Shown: positions 17,662 to 25,564 of the stretch, one piece after another
Position numbering within the stretch: position 1 is the first letter of the stretch
Layout of the letters: each line of letters starts with the position of its first letter
Source: Syntrophobacteraceae bacterium
GTDB lineage: Bacteria > Desulfobacterota > Syntrophobacteria > Syntrophobacterales > Syntrophobacteraceae
Length of the DNA: 59,114 nt
Assembly: GCA_031292215.1 (NCBI GenBank)
Contig: JARLHO010000136.1
Coordinates: 1-59,114 of the forward strand
Direction: 5' to 3'
Made by a program: the position numbers and the translations under genes
The notes under the pieces: model-generated
What the model saw: the letters and a program-made list of their open reading frames with translations, nothing else
What the model was told of the DNA's origin: nothing
Databases searched by the model: none

Positions 17662-19695
17662 TTAAAATGTCCCAGTTCCTAATGCTCCCTTCCACCACAC
17701 CCTTGCCGGACCTGCGATTAATTGGTACTCATACGCTCCGATATCGGGCGGCCCTTCAATTGGATTTCCGGCGTAATCCTGCGCGATCGGGCTGAATGCC
17801 CCCGCGTTGATGGCCGGAGAAAACGCCCCCAGAGCAAAATCGGTTGGCAGAGAAAAATTTCCCGATCCGTTTTTAAAAAGGGGATTGCTCGATAGGCTAT
17901 GAGCGTCCACATCGGCCGCAACGCCATCCATCCCGAAGACATACCCGCTCGCGGCCGCCGCCGACTTCCAGGCTGCGAGGCTCGTGTACTCCACAATGTT
18001 GCCTGGCCCCAGTTGGGCGATATGAGCATTCTGACCCGCAGTGGCGTCGTAGTAGATATTGTTGTCCACCTCGATGCTCACCGGGGCGGCAGCGATCACA
18101 CCCAGGCCATTGCACCCGGTTCCCGTCTGCATGATGTAGATGATGTTATTGAAAATCTTTGCGTATGCGTTATTTTCTTCACTGACTATCCCATGTCCGA
18201 TATAAGGTGGCGTGTTCAAGGGACTGGGATTGTGAACCACAGTGTTATTGTAGACATAGTCATAGCCCGTTGCCGTTGAGCCCACGTTTATGTCGTTTAC
18301 CCGGCTGCCGACAACCACGTTATCGTAAACTTGGTTTCCACCCGTCCCCGAGGTCGATACCAACGAAATCCCGAGATAATCGTTGTGGGAATAATTCTGG
18401 TATATGAGGTTTCCGGACCCGCTGCCCGCCACATCGATCCCGCCTCCGAAAGAGCCGGGGTAATAGCCTGATTCGTTGCCGTAGGTCTGATTTTTGTAAA
18501 TCTGATTGTTACTGGAATTAAACAAGTATATTCCGAAATTGTAACTGCCGCCTGATTTGAAGTTGTTGTAAAGCAGGTTCGAGTAAATGGCTCCCGATCC
18601 TGCGGTGCTTACCTCGACTCCATTATTGCTGTTTCCGTAGACTGTGTTTAGGTAGACAGCAAAACCGTTTCCGGCCCCCTGGATAAAGACCCCGTTTCCA
18701 TATCCCGTGATGGTGTTGTTCGATACCACAGCACCAGGTGTAGCGCTCACGTCAACCCCGGAGTTCATTCCGTAGACGTTCCCTGCCATGGTGTTTCCGG
18801 AAATCGCCAGTGGCGCGGTGCAGGTATTGGCATAGATCGCATCCCCGGCCTGTCCCGGTTCCCCTCCGCTTATCGCGCTGTTTGTCACCTGCGTCCCCGC
18901 CGCCATAAAGACGTAAACTGCGTGAAAGGGATACTCTTTGATTGCCAGATGATCGAATATGACGTTGCCGCCCTTGTTGTTCGACACGATCCCGTCGCTG
19001 GAAAGCGTCGTAGCCGATTGCACCTGAAGGTATGAGAATGTCAGATAATTATAGGTGCTGCCCGGCACTCGGATAGAATGGCCCTGCTTTGCAATTTCAA
19101 GCGTCCCCGTGGCCGGGTTTTGCCCGACGTTCGCATACACTGTCTGGGTTGTGGAATTGTACCACCAGGAAGGATTGGTGGTCTGGCAGGCCGCCTGGGA
19201 GGCGGCCAATGGCAGTACGGCCCCATTGTAGGCGACCACATAAGGATTTACCGGGATAGGGGTTGTCCCGGAGACGTAATAGTCCGCATAACTCCCATCC
19301 TGCGACCAGGTAAGAGATGACGGCGTATAGGCCCCGGAAAGTATCGGCAACGGGTCCGAAGGGGACACGGCATAAAACGAACTCGTGGAGGTGGTGGTGA
19401 TCGGACTCCCGCTGCTGCCCGTCTGCGCCACGTTTAGCCCGCAGTTATACCAGACATCCCCTCTTCGCATATACACGGTATTCCCAGCGGCGAGCGTACA
19501 GGCAGCGTTCCCGGTGACGTTTGCGTCCCAGGGGTGGTGAGCCCAGGGCGTCGATGGAGAGGCGCCGTTGTTGCTGTCCGACCCTATGCAGGAGGAAACA
19601 TAAAACGGGCCGGCTCCGCACGATGCCGCGCCTGCCGGACTGGAGGGCAAAAACAGGTACGCCGACAGTAAGAAGGTCAACAGGTAATGTCTCAT
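17662..19695 (-). CDS. Secreted right-handed beta-helix protein within the tail module
   Basis: A 677-aa protein with a clear Sec signal peptide (RHYLLTFLLSAYLF...PAGAAS, cleavage near residue 24) followed by an Asn/Gly/Ser-rich array of about 25-residue turns (repeated YxNxxxGN, VSNNTITGYGNGVF, IYSNLLYNNF), typical of a parallel beta-helix. The N-terminal region (YVSSCIGSDSNNG) and the C-terminal IGAYEYQL are seen in polysaccharide-acting beta-helix proteins. Its start overlaps the stop of the preceding gene (ATGA), so it belongs to the same transcript. A Sec signal is unusual for a tail spike, which assembles in the cytoplasm. It may instead be exported to alter the host's own surface. Enzymatic activity is not shown. 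Confidence 0.7.
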   Translation of the reverse strand: MRHYLLTFLLSAYLFLPSSPAGAASCGAGPFYVSSCIGSDSNNGASPSTPWAHHPWDANVTGNAACTLAAGNTVYMRRGDVWYNCGLNVAQTGSSGSPITTTSTSSFYAVSPSDPLPILSGAYTPSSLTWSQDGSYADYYVSGTTPIPVNPYVVAYNGAVLPLAASQAACQTTNPSWWYNSTTQTVYANVGQNPATGTLEIAKQGHSIRVPGSTYNYLTFSYLQVQSATTLSSDGIVSNNKGGNVIFDHLAIKEYPFHAVYVFMAAGTQVTNSAISGGEPGQAGDAIYANTCTAPLAISGNTMAGNVYGMNSGVDVSATPGAVVSNNTITGYGNGVFIQGAGNGFAVYLNTVYGNSNNGVEVSTAGSGAIYSNLLYNNFKSGGSYNFGIYLFNSSNNQIYKNQTYGNESGYYPGSFGGGIDVAGSGSGNLIYQNYSHNDYLGISLVSTSGTGGNQVYDNVVVGSRVNDINVGSTATGYDYVYNNTVVHNPSPLNTPPYIGHGIVSEENNAYAKIFNNIIYIMQTGTGCNGLGVIAAAPVSIEVDNNIYYDATAGQNAHIAQLGPGNIVEYTSLAAWKSAAAASGYVFGMDGVAADVDAHSLSSNPLFKNGSGNFSLPTDFALGAFSPAINAGAFSPIAQDYAGNPIEGPPDIGAYEYQLIAGPARVWWKGALGTGTF

Positions 19696-20309
19696 CTCAG
19701 GACCCTCCAGTTAAGCGTTGCGGCGCCGGGAGTAATCGATGACGCGGTTGAGTTGCAAACCAGGAAGTTAACGTTGCCTCCGGTCACAAACGGCCTGATA
19801 TCCAGTATGCCGCCGGTCCCGTTGTAACCGCTTGGCGGCGCTGCGTTGAAGCTCCAGGAGATTGCATCCGTAGAAAGAACCCCTGTGGCCGCAACAGTCA
19901 CAGCAGCAGCGCACGCACCCGATGAAATCGCCGAGGTCCCGAGAGTGGCCGTACCGGAAGCGAGGGTCTGACTACTTGCAGCATCCAAATTGGTGACCGT
20001 CCCGCTCACCAGGTCATAGCGTCGCAAGACCGTCGTGAGGCTCCCGGAGGTATTGTTTGTCATCTGAAGAGTGATCTCGCCGCACATGATCGTGTTGCTT
20101 GCCGAATCTGTACAGTACCACTGCGCAACCGGAGTTTCGGTCGAGCCGCTCAGGTTGTTTCCAACGTTCAATGCGCCAAACCTCCAGTCGCTCGCCGCGC
20201 TCTGATTGTGGGATACCGCTCCGCCTGAGCCGCTCGCTCCGTACGGTCCCGCATACGCGACAACGGCCAACAGGAAAACGGAAAATGCCGCCGCAACTAC
20301 TCTTTTCAT
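19692..20309 (-). CDS. Secreted protein of unknown function, phage module
   Basis: A 205-aa protein with a Sec signal peptide (MKRVVAAAFSVFLLAVVAYA, cleavage after AYA). The mature part is Ser/Thr/Gly-rich beta structure with four scattered cysteines that could form disulphides. No family recognised. It is translationally coupled (4-base overlap) to the following signal-peptide beta-helix protein. The two are therefore likely to act together outside the cytoplasm, perhaps in host surface conversion, rather than inside the capsid. Confidence 0.55.
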   Translation of the reverse strand: MKRVVAAAFSVFLLAVVAYAGPYGASGSGGAVSHNQSAASDWRFGALNVGNNLSGSTETPVAQWYCTDSASNTIMCGEITLQMTNNTSGSLTTVLRRYDLVSGTVTNLDAASSQTLASGTATLGTSAISSGACAAAVTVAATGVLSTDAISWSFNAAPPSGYNGTGGILDIRPFVTGGNVNFLVCNSTASSITPGAATLNWRVLR

Positions 20310-20318
20310 TGTCTTCCC

Positions 20319-20651
20319 CTATACATAGAACGCAAGAGTCACCACGCCGGAGATATCGCTCACCAGGCTGATGTATGCCTTGCCTGCGCAATTGCGCGAA
20401 TCCGGTATCCTCTCCGGTGCGCTCCCGTCCACTATAGTAGTGGTCGGAACCGAGATCGCCGAATTCACGAACTTCACAAACTGGTTTGCGCCAGGGATCG
20501 CCCCGAAAACAACGAGGTTCGCTCCGGTGGGAATAGCAACCTGCTGGCTCGTATTTGCCATCAGTTCGACCGCATAGATCGTGTCCGAAGGCGCAAGGTT
20601 GCCTATCAGCGGGTTCATGAACCCATCAAGACCCTGAACTGCTCGTACCAT
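20319..20651 (-). CDS. Hypothetical phage protein, 110 aa
   Basis: Start chosen at the ATG at 20651 because a GAGGAG ribosome binding site precedes it; the open frame extends five codons further. The protein is a small beta-rich domain (VELMANTSQQVAIPTGANLVVF...GVVTLAFYV) without signal or membrane segment. The QVAIPTGANLVVF-like region resembles small decoration or fibre-associated domains of phages, but I do not recognise a family. It directly follows the head-tail adaptor gene. Confidence 0.5.
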   Translation of the reverse strand: MVRAVQGLDGFMNPLIGNLAPSDTIYAVELMANTSQQVAIPTGANLVVFGAIPGANQFVKFVNSAISVPTTTIVDGSAPERIPDSRNCAGKAYISLVSDISGVVTLAFYV

Positions 20652-20662
20652 CGCCACTCTCC

Positions 20663-21490
20663 TCACGCGGGTCCCATGTACCCGCAGTCATCGTCCATCG
20701 GACAGGAAGATGTTTCAGCTATAGCCCCCCCGCCCCTCGCCATGATCCAGTCGGGCGTATGGTTGGGGCTTACAGACTGCTCGTTTCCGTCCACCACCCT
20801 GGCCTGCGTTGCAAGCGCCTGCGCCTTGGCCCAGAGGTCTTTATCCATCTGCTTATCCCCGATGAGAGCACCAACGAGATGGGAAGCCAGAGCGTAGACA
20901 AATGCCTCACTGAACTCATCGTCCCAAAGGTTGGGGTCGTTAACGTAGGCCGTATAGACAATCAGCGCATTCTCGATGTTGCTCAACACCACCTTGATCC
21001 GATTTCCGATCGCATCCATATCCAGCGCTATCTGGTAGGGGACCCGGTTTCCCGGCGATCCGGCAAAAAGGTTCGAAGCGTTCACCACCCCGGGCCAGAG
21101 CGGGACCACTGCCCCGGGGCTCTGCGGCTGGTCGAACGGGTATCTTACCTGCCGGAGCCTCACGCAGTCCCACGGCCATGCGTATTCATACTGCCATGAA
21201 ACGATCTGAGTGGGTGTGGCTCCGGCGGGATTTGCACCGCATATCGGCACAAGCGGCAGCGGCGCCGTCCCGTTCGGGTTTTCAGCAGTCCCTGGAGCCG
21301 CGGCAATCAGCGCCCCCTGGACCGTTGCCCTTGCAAACGACCAGGGGGCAAGCCTTAGCATACCCCGGCAACTTGGCTCGAAATGGAGGGCACACGCCTG
21401 GGCTTCCGGACTCGCCTCGGTCATGGATGCGATAGAGGACCTCGTCCCTATTACCGACAAGGCTCGGTTGCAGATGGTTACCAGGTCCAT
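20663..21490 (-). CDS. Head-tail adaptor (podoviral gatekeeper-type) protein
   Basis: A 275-aa protein starting MDLVTICNRALSVIGTRSSI, with EASPEAQACALHFEP and, later, YTAYVNDPNLWDDEFSEAFVYALASHLVGAL. These are hallmarks of the adaptor proteins (T7 gp11/P22 gp4-like class) that bind the portal ring and carry the short tail. The all-helical start and C-terminal part sandwich a beta domain. Position between capsid-region and tail genes agrees. Exact subfamily not determined. Confidence 0.65.
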   Translation of the reverse strand: MDLVTICNRALSVIGTRSSIASMTEASPEAQACALHFEPSCRGMLRLAPWSFARATVQGALIAAAPGTAENPNGTAPLPLVPICGANPAGATPTQIVSWQYEYAWPWDCVRLRQVRYPFDQPQSPGAVVPLWPGVVNASNLFAGSPGNRVPYQIALDMDAIGNRIKVVLSNIENALIVYTAYVNDPNLWDDEFSEAFVYALASHLVGALIGDKQMDKDLWAKAQALATQARVVDGNEQSVSPNHTPDWIMARGGGAIAETSSCPMDDDCGYMGPA

Positions 21491-21563
21491 GGTTCACACT
21501 CCCAAAGTCAAAATTGAGAAATACCGATCTTTGACTCCACGTTGAACTTCTCGCCCCTCGACC

Positions 21564-21770
21564 TTACCCTAAAAGGGTCTTCCCGCTCGCTGTCGTGTTG
21601 GCCTTGGCCTGCAACCCCTGCGAGCCGGTCAGAATCGTTCCCTCGGCCCCGTATTGCATCGCCGCCAGCTCCCGTTGATTCTTTGCCGCGTTCTGCACGC
21701 CCTGGTCCGGTAAACTTGGAGGCGGAGGCGTTACCGGAACGGACGGCACGGATACAGATGGCGCTCCCAT
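21564..21770 (-). CDS. Small phage protein, 68 aa
   Basis: Starts at the ATG at 21770 with GGAG seven bases upstream, as part of a repeated leader (see 21771-21852). The sequence begins MGAPSVSVPSVPVTPPPPSL and continues with a helical NAAKNQRELAAMQYGAEG and a Gly/Ser/Thr tail. Similar small Pro-rich proteins occur near the adaptor genes of podoviruses, but their function is unknown to me. A longer frame at 21508-21945 overlapping it looks like a shadow. Confidence 0.5.
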   Translation of the reverse strand: MGAPSVSVPSVPVTPPPPSLPDQGVQNAAKNQRELAAMQYGAEGTILTGSQGLQAKANTTASGKTLLG

Positions 21771-21852
21771 ATAGTTGCTCCGTTTCTCTCCGCAACAGGT
21801 CAAAAGTTCGAGCCAAAAGGCAAAAGTGCGGAGTTTTTTGCTTTTGCCTTTT
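21771..21852 (-). promoter_or_regulatory. Repeated stem-loop leader, copy 1
   Basis: On the minus-strand transcript a perfect 12-bp stem (AAAAGGCAAAAG / CTTTTGCCTTTT, arms 21841-21852 and 21815-21826) encloses a loop containing ACTCCGC. About 25 bases later comes GCGGAG (21788-21793), complementary to that loop, then the ribosome binding site CGGAGC (21777-21782) and the start codon of the 68-aa gene. The stem-loop begins 13 bases after the stop of the previous gene. Two further copies are at 24567-24634 and 26612-26693. Confidence 0.55.
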
Positions 21853-21865
21853 CACTTTTTCTTTC

Positions 21866-22141
21866 CTACCTCTGCCTTCCGGACGCTCCACGTCCCTCGC
21901 GCCTCGGTTCCCCGCGTTCTCCCGCCTTCTTTTTGCTTCCCCCAATATCCGGGTACTTCTCCTTACCCTTGCCTCTTACTTCGGCCTTTTCCTTGCCCTC
22001 CCCAGACCGAGCAGCCCGCGCAGGCGCATTTTTTGCCTTCCTTTGCTCCTCCTTTCCTCCGGTCCGCAAACGTTTCCCCGGGAGCGCGAGATCACTTTTT
22101 TTCGGAATTGTTTCCCGTTCCTTTGCGTCCAACCTCGCCAT
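21866..22141 (-). CDS. Very basic small phage protein, 91 aa
   Basis: Start at the ATG at 22141, chosen for an AGGAGG ribosome binding site nine bases upstream. About 45 percent of residues are Lys, Arg or Glu, with many Gly and Ala (for example KEKAEVRGKGKEK). It probably is unstructured and could bind nucleic acid; there is no recognisable domain. Another frame runs through the same DNA on this strand, but it lacks a comparable start. Real translation is likely from the ribosome binding site, but the function is open. Confidence 0.45.
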   Translation of the reverse strand: MARLDAKERETIPKKSDLALPGKRLRTGGKEEQRKAKNAPARAARSGEGKEKAEVRGKGKEKYPDIGGSKKKAGERGEPRREGRGASGRQR

Positions 22142-22228
22142 AAGTAATTTCCTCCTCAAGCCTGTTTTAAAGGCGCTAAAAATTTCGATGGGGTTCACCG
22201 GGAAGGGACAGTATGCAGAAACCGCCCC

Positions 22229-22468
22229 TCATCTCGTCACTTTGCTTGCCGGCGGAAGACCTTCATGGCAATGCTTGTTGAACACGTTCCAGATGTCTTC
22301 AGCCGCCTGGCAGAAACGTTGCTCGCGCCGCTCGCATTCGGGTTTGTCCTGCTTGCCGTCGAGCTTGTCTTCGAGCTTCGACAACCTCTGGAGGATCATA
22401 GCGAGTAGAAGACTCATAAGAGCGCCAAACGAGCTCGTCACCGCACTGAGAACGTATAGAGCCGTCAT
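22229..22468 (-). CDS. Putative holin-like membrane protein, 79 aa
   Basis: One N-terminal hydrophobic segment (about residues 3-27, with FGALMSLLLAMILQ) is followed by a coiled-coil, charged stretch (LSKLEDKLDGKQDK) and a cytoplasmic C-terminus. This layout fits small holin or lysis accessory proteins. Its start overlaps the end of the lysozyme gene by 4 bases, which supports a lysis role. No specific holin family recognised. Confidence 0.5.
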   Translation of the reverse strand: MTALYVLSAVTSSFGALMSLLLAMILQRLSKLEDKLDGKQDKPECERREQRFCQAAEDIWNVFNKHCHEGLPPASKVTR

Positions 22469-22932
22469 AATATCCCAGCCAGTCTATCCGCCAGCCGCCG
22501 GCACCTGTTGGGTGCTTCGGTTGCAAAGCGGCTCTGCAGGATCGATTCAGCCGCCCCCTTCCAGTCCGACTGGGCCACATGGGACCGAAGCCTTGGCCAG
22601 CGCCACAGTCCGTACATGAGATCGAAAGCCATGTTCGCAAGTACTCGCTGAGCCTCGTCGGGCAGAGCGCCAAATCCATCGAACACCTGTTCGCAGCACG
22701 TGATGGCTGCCTCTACGTCCTCTGCAAACCACTCCGTTATCGTCTGGTCCGGGATGCCCGTCTTTAGCCAGGCGGCAATGTCCGACCACGCTATGCCGTG
22801 GGCCTCCAGGTTGTGGCCGATGCCCCCAGTCCAGTTCCCCCGCGAGTCTTTATACGGAGTGGACCGGATACCCTCATCGAAAGCTATTTCTGCCTGTAAG
22901 GCCGAGTCGGCCTTGAGATTGTCAATATCCAT
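22465..22932 (-). CDS. Phage T4-type lysozyme (endolysin)
   Basis: A 155-aa glycoside hydrolase of the phage lysozyme (GH24) class, cleaving the peptidoglycan glycan backbone for cell lysis. The catalytic E-x8-D-x5-T arrangement is complete: Glu20, Asp29 and Thr35 in the stretch DEGIRSTPYKDSRGNWTGGI. It continues with GIGHNL, and the C-terminal helices contain LANMAFDLMYGLWRWP. There is no signal peptide, so a holin would be needed to reach the wall. The next gene, overlapping by 4 bases, is a holin-like membrane protein. This lysis pair sits within the capsid/tail module. Confidence 0.88.
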   Translation of the reverse strand: MDIDNLKADSALQAEIAFDEGIRSTPYKDSRGNWTGGIGHNLEAHGIAWSDIAAWLKTGIPDQTITEWFAEDVEAAITCCEQVFDGFGALPDEAQRVLANMAFDLMYGLWRWPRLRSHVAQSDWKGAAESILQSRFATEAPNRCRRLADRLAGIL

Positions 22933-23092
22933 AGCGTCCCTCCTCTAATAGCGCAGACGGATAGCACCAAAATTGGTCAGTTCCCATCACCGCATTGGAA
23001 AACAGGTTCTCAGATTGTAATGGTCCTGCCCCCCTCAGGTCGCTCAAGTCGTCCACCGCCCTTTGTCCCGATTGAAATCCTGTCGATCCTCG

Positions 23093-23419
23093 TTAAACAC
23101 CACCCGCGCCAAAGGTTGGCGTGGCGGGTAGGTCTTTTTCCTGGACTGAATCGGAAGCAGTGGGCTTCCCCCGGGCGGCCCCGACACTCTGTTCAATCGC
23201 TTGCTCCCCAACCTTCACAACGCCTTCGATGATGTGCTCGGTAATGTTGCTCGGCTCTACCCGGGCAGCCCGGCTCATCCCATGCAGAAGCATGTCCAGG
23301 AACTGCCAGGTGCAGTTTGCCGCCATTTTCGGGTTATGCGCCAGCCAATGGTCGAATAAGGCCACAAAAGTCGAGACCACCGTAGAAATGGAAAAGACAA
23401 GAAGGCTATCGGTTCTCAT
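23093..23419 (-). CDS. Phage membrane-associated protein, 108 aa
   Basis: One probable N-terminal membrane segment (LLVFSISTVVSTFVALFDHW, residues about 6-25), then a soluble helical region ending in a Pro/Thr/Ala tail. No family recognised. It overlaps the upstream 54-aa gene and precedes the lysozyme gene by 160 bp. The neighbourhood of lysis genes suggests an envelope role, possibly as a second holin or antiholin, but this is only positional. Confidence 0.45.
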   Translation of the reverse strand: MRTDSLLVFSISTVVSTFVALFDHWLAHNPKMAANCTWQFLDMLLHGMSRAARVEPSNITEHIIEGVVKVGEQAIEQSVGAARGKPTASDSVQEKDLPATPTFGAGGV

Positions 23420-23570
23420 GAATTGACTCCTTGTATGCCTCGGTCATGGTCCGCAAATCGTCTTCCAAAACAGCCAACTGGTCTCTGAGTGTCATTTCGC
23501 CAGGGAAAAACGACGTTCTTACAACCTTTGGGAAATCATAGGGACTCGGAATAGTCGATAAAGTTGTCAT
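23406..23570 (-). CDS. Small phage protein, 54 aa
   Basis: A short coding region found by reading between larger genes: start ATG at 23570 sharing one base with the stop of the lipoprotein gene upstream, and stop TAG at 23406-23408 overlapping the next gene. It begins MTTLSTIPSPYDFPKVV and ends in a helical, acidic region (LAVLEDDLRTMTEAYKES). Overlaps at both ends argue for a real gene in a compact phage operon. Function unknown. Confidence 0.5.
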   Translation of the reverse strand: MTTLSTIPSPYDFPKVVRTSFFPGEMTLRDQLAVLEDDLRTMTEAYKESIHENR

Positions 23571-23887
23571 CACTTCACCCCGTAAATCGCTGTCACTGCA
23601 CTTGCCGCACCACTAAGACCACTTGCCAGCGCGGTCGGAAGCGTCCCTTCCATAAGTCCGCCGTTGCTGCTGCTCGAAGCGTTTTCAAGCTTGCCGTCCG
23701 GGTCGAACAAAAAGACGTCAATAAAATTACTGCCGACCGGGGTACTCGTTACTACCGCTATGACCGAATGGGCTCTCCCACTGACGATTACAGGATTGGG
23801 GGTGGAAAGAACGGTCATCTTCGAAGCGCAGCCGGCCATAAGACAGAGAGAAAGTCCAATGAGCACGTAGCGTAAGTATTTTTTCAT
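23570..23887 (-). CDS. Phage-encoded lipoprotein, about 105 aa
   Basis: The ATG at 23887 gives a typical lipoprotein signal (MKKYLRYVLIGLSLCLMAGC) with lipobox LMAGC; the open frame extends seven codons upstream. The mature part is a small beta-rich domain (NPVIVSGRAHSVIAVVTSTPVG). Small outer-membrane lipoproteins in lysis cassettes can act as spanins (Rz1-like), but this one is larger and not Pro-rich. It may instead exclude other phages or modify the envelope. Role uncertain. Confidence 0.55.
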   Translation of the reverse strand: MKKYLRYVLIGLSLCLMAGCASKMTVLSTPNPVIVSGRAHSVIAVVTSTPVGSNFIDVFLFDPDGKLENASSSSNGGLMEGTLPTALASGLSGAASAVTAIYGVK

Positions 23888-23894
23888 GGCGCCC

Positions 23895-24107
23895 TCACAG
23901 ACCCGCATTGCTGCGCATAAACGGAATCAGCAGAAAGAACGGAAGAATCAATGCGCCTTCGGCCCCCGCCTGTAGCCGTTCCCCCAGTTTATCGAGAAAA
24001 TCGGCATGGTCGGGATTGTCTTTTTTGATAGTCTCCAGGAGAGCCTCCGCCTGTGACTTGTGCTCATCGGTAATATGTAATGCCGGAAATCCGGGAATAT
24101 CTGCCAT
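23895..24107 (-). CDS. Small phage protein, 70 aa
   Basis: Start at the ATG at 24107, with GGAG about eight bases upstream. The first two thirds are charged and helical (EHKSQAEALLETIKKDNPDH). The last 20 residues are hydrophobic (ALILPFFLLIPFM), consistent with a C-terminal membrane anchor. Unknown family, located before the lipoprotein and lysis genes. Confidence 0.45.
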   Translation of the reverse strand: MADIPGFPALHITDEHKSQAEALLETIKKDNPDHADFLDKLGERLQAGAEGALILPFFLLIPFMRSNAGL

Positions 24108-24155
24108 TTTCTCATCTCCAAAGCCCCGGCTCACCGCCGGGGCCTCTTGTAAGCC

Positions 24156-24566
24156 CTACCTGACAGGCGCTACCTGTGTCGTCCCCGTCCCCGAGGCTTG
24201 AGTCTTAACCCCTGAAATCGCATGTCCCACTACGGCGTTTGCCGCAACGACCGCCGCCTGAACAGTCTGCGCGGTCTGTGTTAAAACGCTCGTCGAAAGC
24301 ACTCCTGCCTGATAGGCCTGAGCCGCGTTCGTCAATGCCGTAATAGTTGTTGTCGCTTGGGTCAAAAGTGGGTTTACAACCTGAGAGATTGTCGATGCGG
24401 TCCCCGGGAACAAAGCCTCGAGGACAGGTTCCACGGCTGTTTGAAGGCCCTTCACGAACTCGTCGTAGTACTGGATCACCTCCGACCAGTTCACTCCCTT
24501 GATCCAAGCCTCCACTTCCAGTATCTCCTGTTTTACTTCTCCAGCTATTTTTGAAAACCAACTCAT
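24156..24566 (-). CDS. Hypothetical phage protein, 136 aa
   Basis: MSWFSKIAGEVKQEILEVEA begins an amphipathic helical N-terminus. It is followed by an Ala/Thr/Val/Gln-rich low-complexity half (residues about 60-130) that could form membrane-active or coiled helices. No recognised domain. A GGGAG ribosome binding site lies seven bases upstream and is part of the second copy of the repeated leader. Position between the cementing-protein gene and the lysis genes suggests a minor virion or lysis role. Confidence 0.45.
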   Translation of the reverse strand: MSWFSKIAGEVKQEILEVEAWIKGVNWSEVIQYYDEFVKGLQTAVEPVLEALFPGTASTISQVVNPLLTQATTTITALTNAAQAYQAGVLSTSVLTQTAQTVQAAVVAANAVVGHAISGVKTQASGTGTTQVAPVR

Positions 24567-24634
24567 CGCTCACTCCCTTTCACTCCGCTGGAAGTCAAAA
24601 GACAAAAGCGCGGAGTTCTATACTTTTGCCTTTT
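24567..24634 (-). promoter_or_regulatory. Repeated stem-loop leader, copy 2
   Basis: The minus-strand transcript folds AAAAGGCAAAAG (from 24623-24634) onto CTTTTGTCTTTT (from 24597-24608), with one mismatch and a loop holding ACTCCGC. A complementary GCGGAG follows at 24583-24588, just before the GGGAG ribosome binding site of the 136-aa gene. It starts 10 bases after the preceding stop codon. The stem differs from copies 1 and 3, while the loop and its downstream partner are kept. Confidence 0.5.
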
Positions 24635-24644
24635 TTCTTTTGCC

Positions 24645-24917
24645 CTAACGCACATTTTGCGCGTTTGCCGCCATCCCGCTTTTCACATCCTGCGGACTTG
24701 CCCCTATCGCCTCAAGTTTTCCCCCAGTAAGCTGATCGACCGGATCGGGCATAGGCCCCAGCACTAGCCCCACTTCCTTTGCCTTCTTTTGCGCTGCCGA
24801 ATCTACCGGCTTCATAAACGGCCCCGGGACAACCTTGTCGCTCACTTCGGCCACTTCCCCCGGTTCATAGATTCTGTTATCGATAAACGCCTTTTCCAAA
24901 AGCTCATATTTGGCCAT
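24645..24917 (-). CDS. Hypothetical phage protein, 90 aa
   Basis: MAKYELLEKAFIDNRIYEPG followed by EVAEVSDKVVPGPFMKPVD gives a small SH3-like beta domain. Proteins with this start are common directly after capsid or cementing-protein genes in tailed phages and may be head-associated. The C-terminus is Gly/Ala-rich and flexible. It follows the Bbp16-like gene by 11 bp. Confidence 0.55.
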   Translation of the reverse strand: MAKYELLEKAFIDNRIYEPGEVAEVSDKVVPGPFMKPVDSAAQKKAKEVGLVLGPMPDPVDQLTGGKLEAIGASPQDVKSGMAANAQNVR

Positions 24918-24928
24918 GACTAACTCCT

Positions 24929-25456
24929 TTAGACGTACTGAGTCGAATACCCGCTGGGGTAGCCGAGGTTTGGCCCAAGCAACTCGCGGTCGAGCACTAT
25001 GGTGGACACGATCGAGCCCGCAGTCATGTTGGCGCCCGTAACCGTGTAGGTGAGCTTCAAAAACTTCTGGACGCCCGGAACGATATCAAGATAAGTTATC
25101 TGCCCTGCAACCAGGTTGGCTACCGGGATGACCGGAGTCATGTTGATGACGTTCCATGCCCCCGGGGCGCCCGCTCCATTGTCGGGAGCTGTCTGAAGCG
25201 CGATCTGCATGCTGGCGCCAGTCCCGGCGAAAGCGCTCATCACTTCGATGGCGATCTGGAGATCCGGACCGTCGCCGATCCCCACATCCCGACCTCTTCC
25301 CGATGGGCTCGACGCTACCTGGCTGACATCGATTATATTCTGTGAATCGGTGGCGCTACCCGTAGTGAAGGTCGTCCCCGAATTGACCGAAGTACCGGAA
25401 AGCGCCCCTTGAGCGTTTACGCTTCCATCGAACAGTAAGAGAGCATCCATTATCAT
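24929..25456 (-). CDS. Capsid-stabilising (cementing) protein, Bbp16-like
   Basis: About 175 aa from the ATG at 25456, selected by a GAGGA ribosome binding site; the open frame extends further upstream without one. The sequence MIMDALLLFDGS, then TDSQNIIDVS...RGRDVGIGDGPDL and PVANLVAGQITYLDIVPG, matches the Bbp16-type proteins that follow the major capsid gene in BPP-1-like podoviruses and reinforce the capsid. It is a beta-sandwich-like chain without signal peptide, 108 bp after the capsid gene. Confidence 0.7.
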   Translation of the reverse strand: MIMDALLLFDGSVNAQGALSGTSVNSGTTFTTGSATDSQNIIDVSQVASSPSGRGRDVGIGDGPDLQIAIEVMSAFAGTGASMQIALQTAPDNGAGAPGAWNVINMTPVIPVANLVAGQITYLDIVPGVQKFLKLTYTVTGANMTAGSIVSTIVLDRELLGPNLGYPSGYSTQYV

Positions 25457-25564
25457 TGCTAAGTCCTCACTTTCGGATGTGTATAGGTGAGTGGGTGGAC
25501 GGGGAGAACGGGAAAAAACCGGCCTTGGGCTCATCGGTTTTCCCATTCACCTGTTCAACGGCTT

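Noticed and set aside
21508-21945. 145-codon minus-strand frame
   Set aside because: Overlaps the better supported 68-aa and basic 91-aa genes and has no matching ribosome binding site; its sequence is low complexity.
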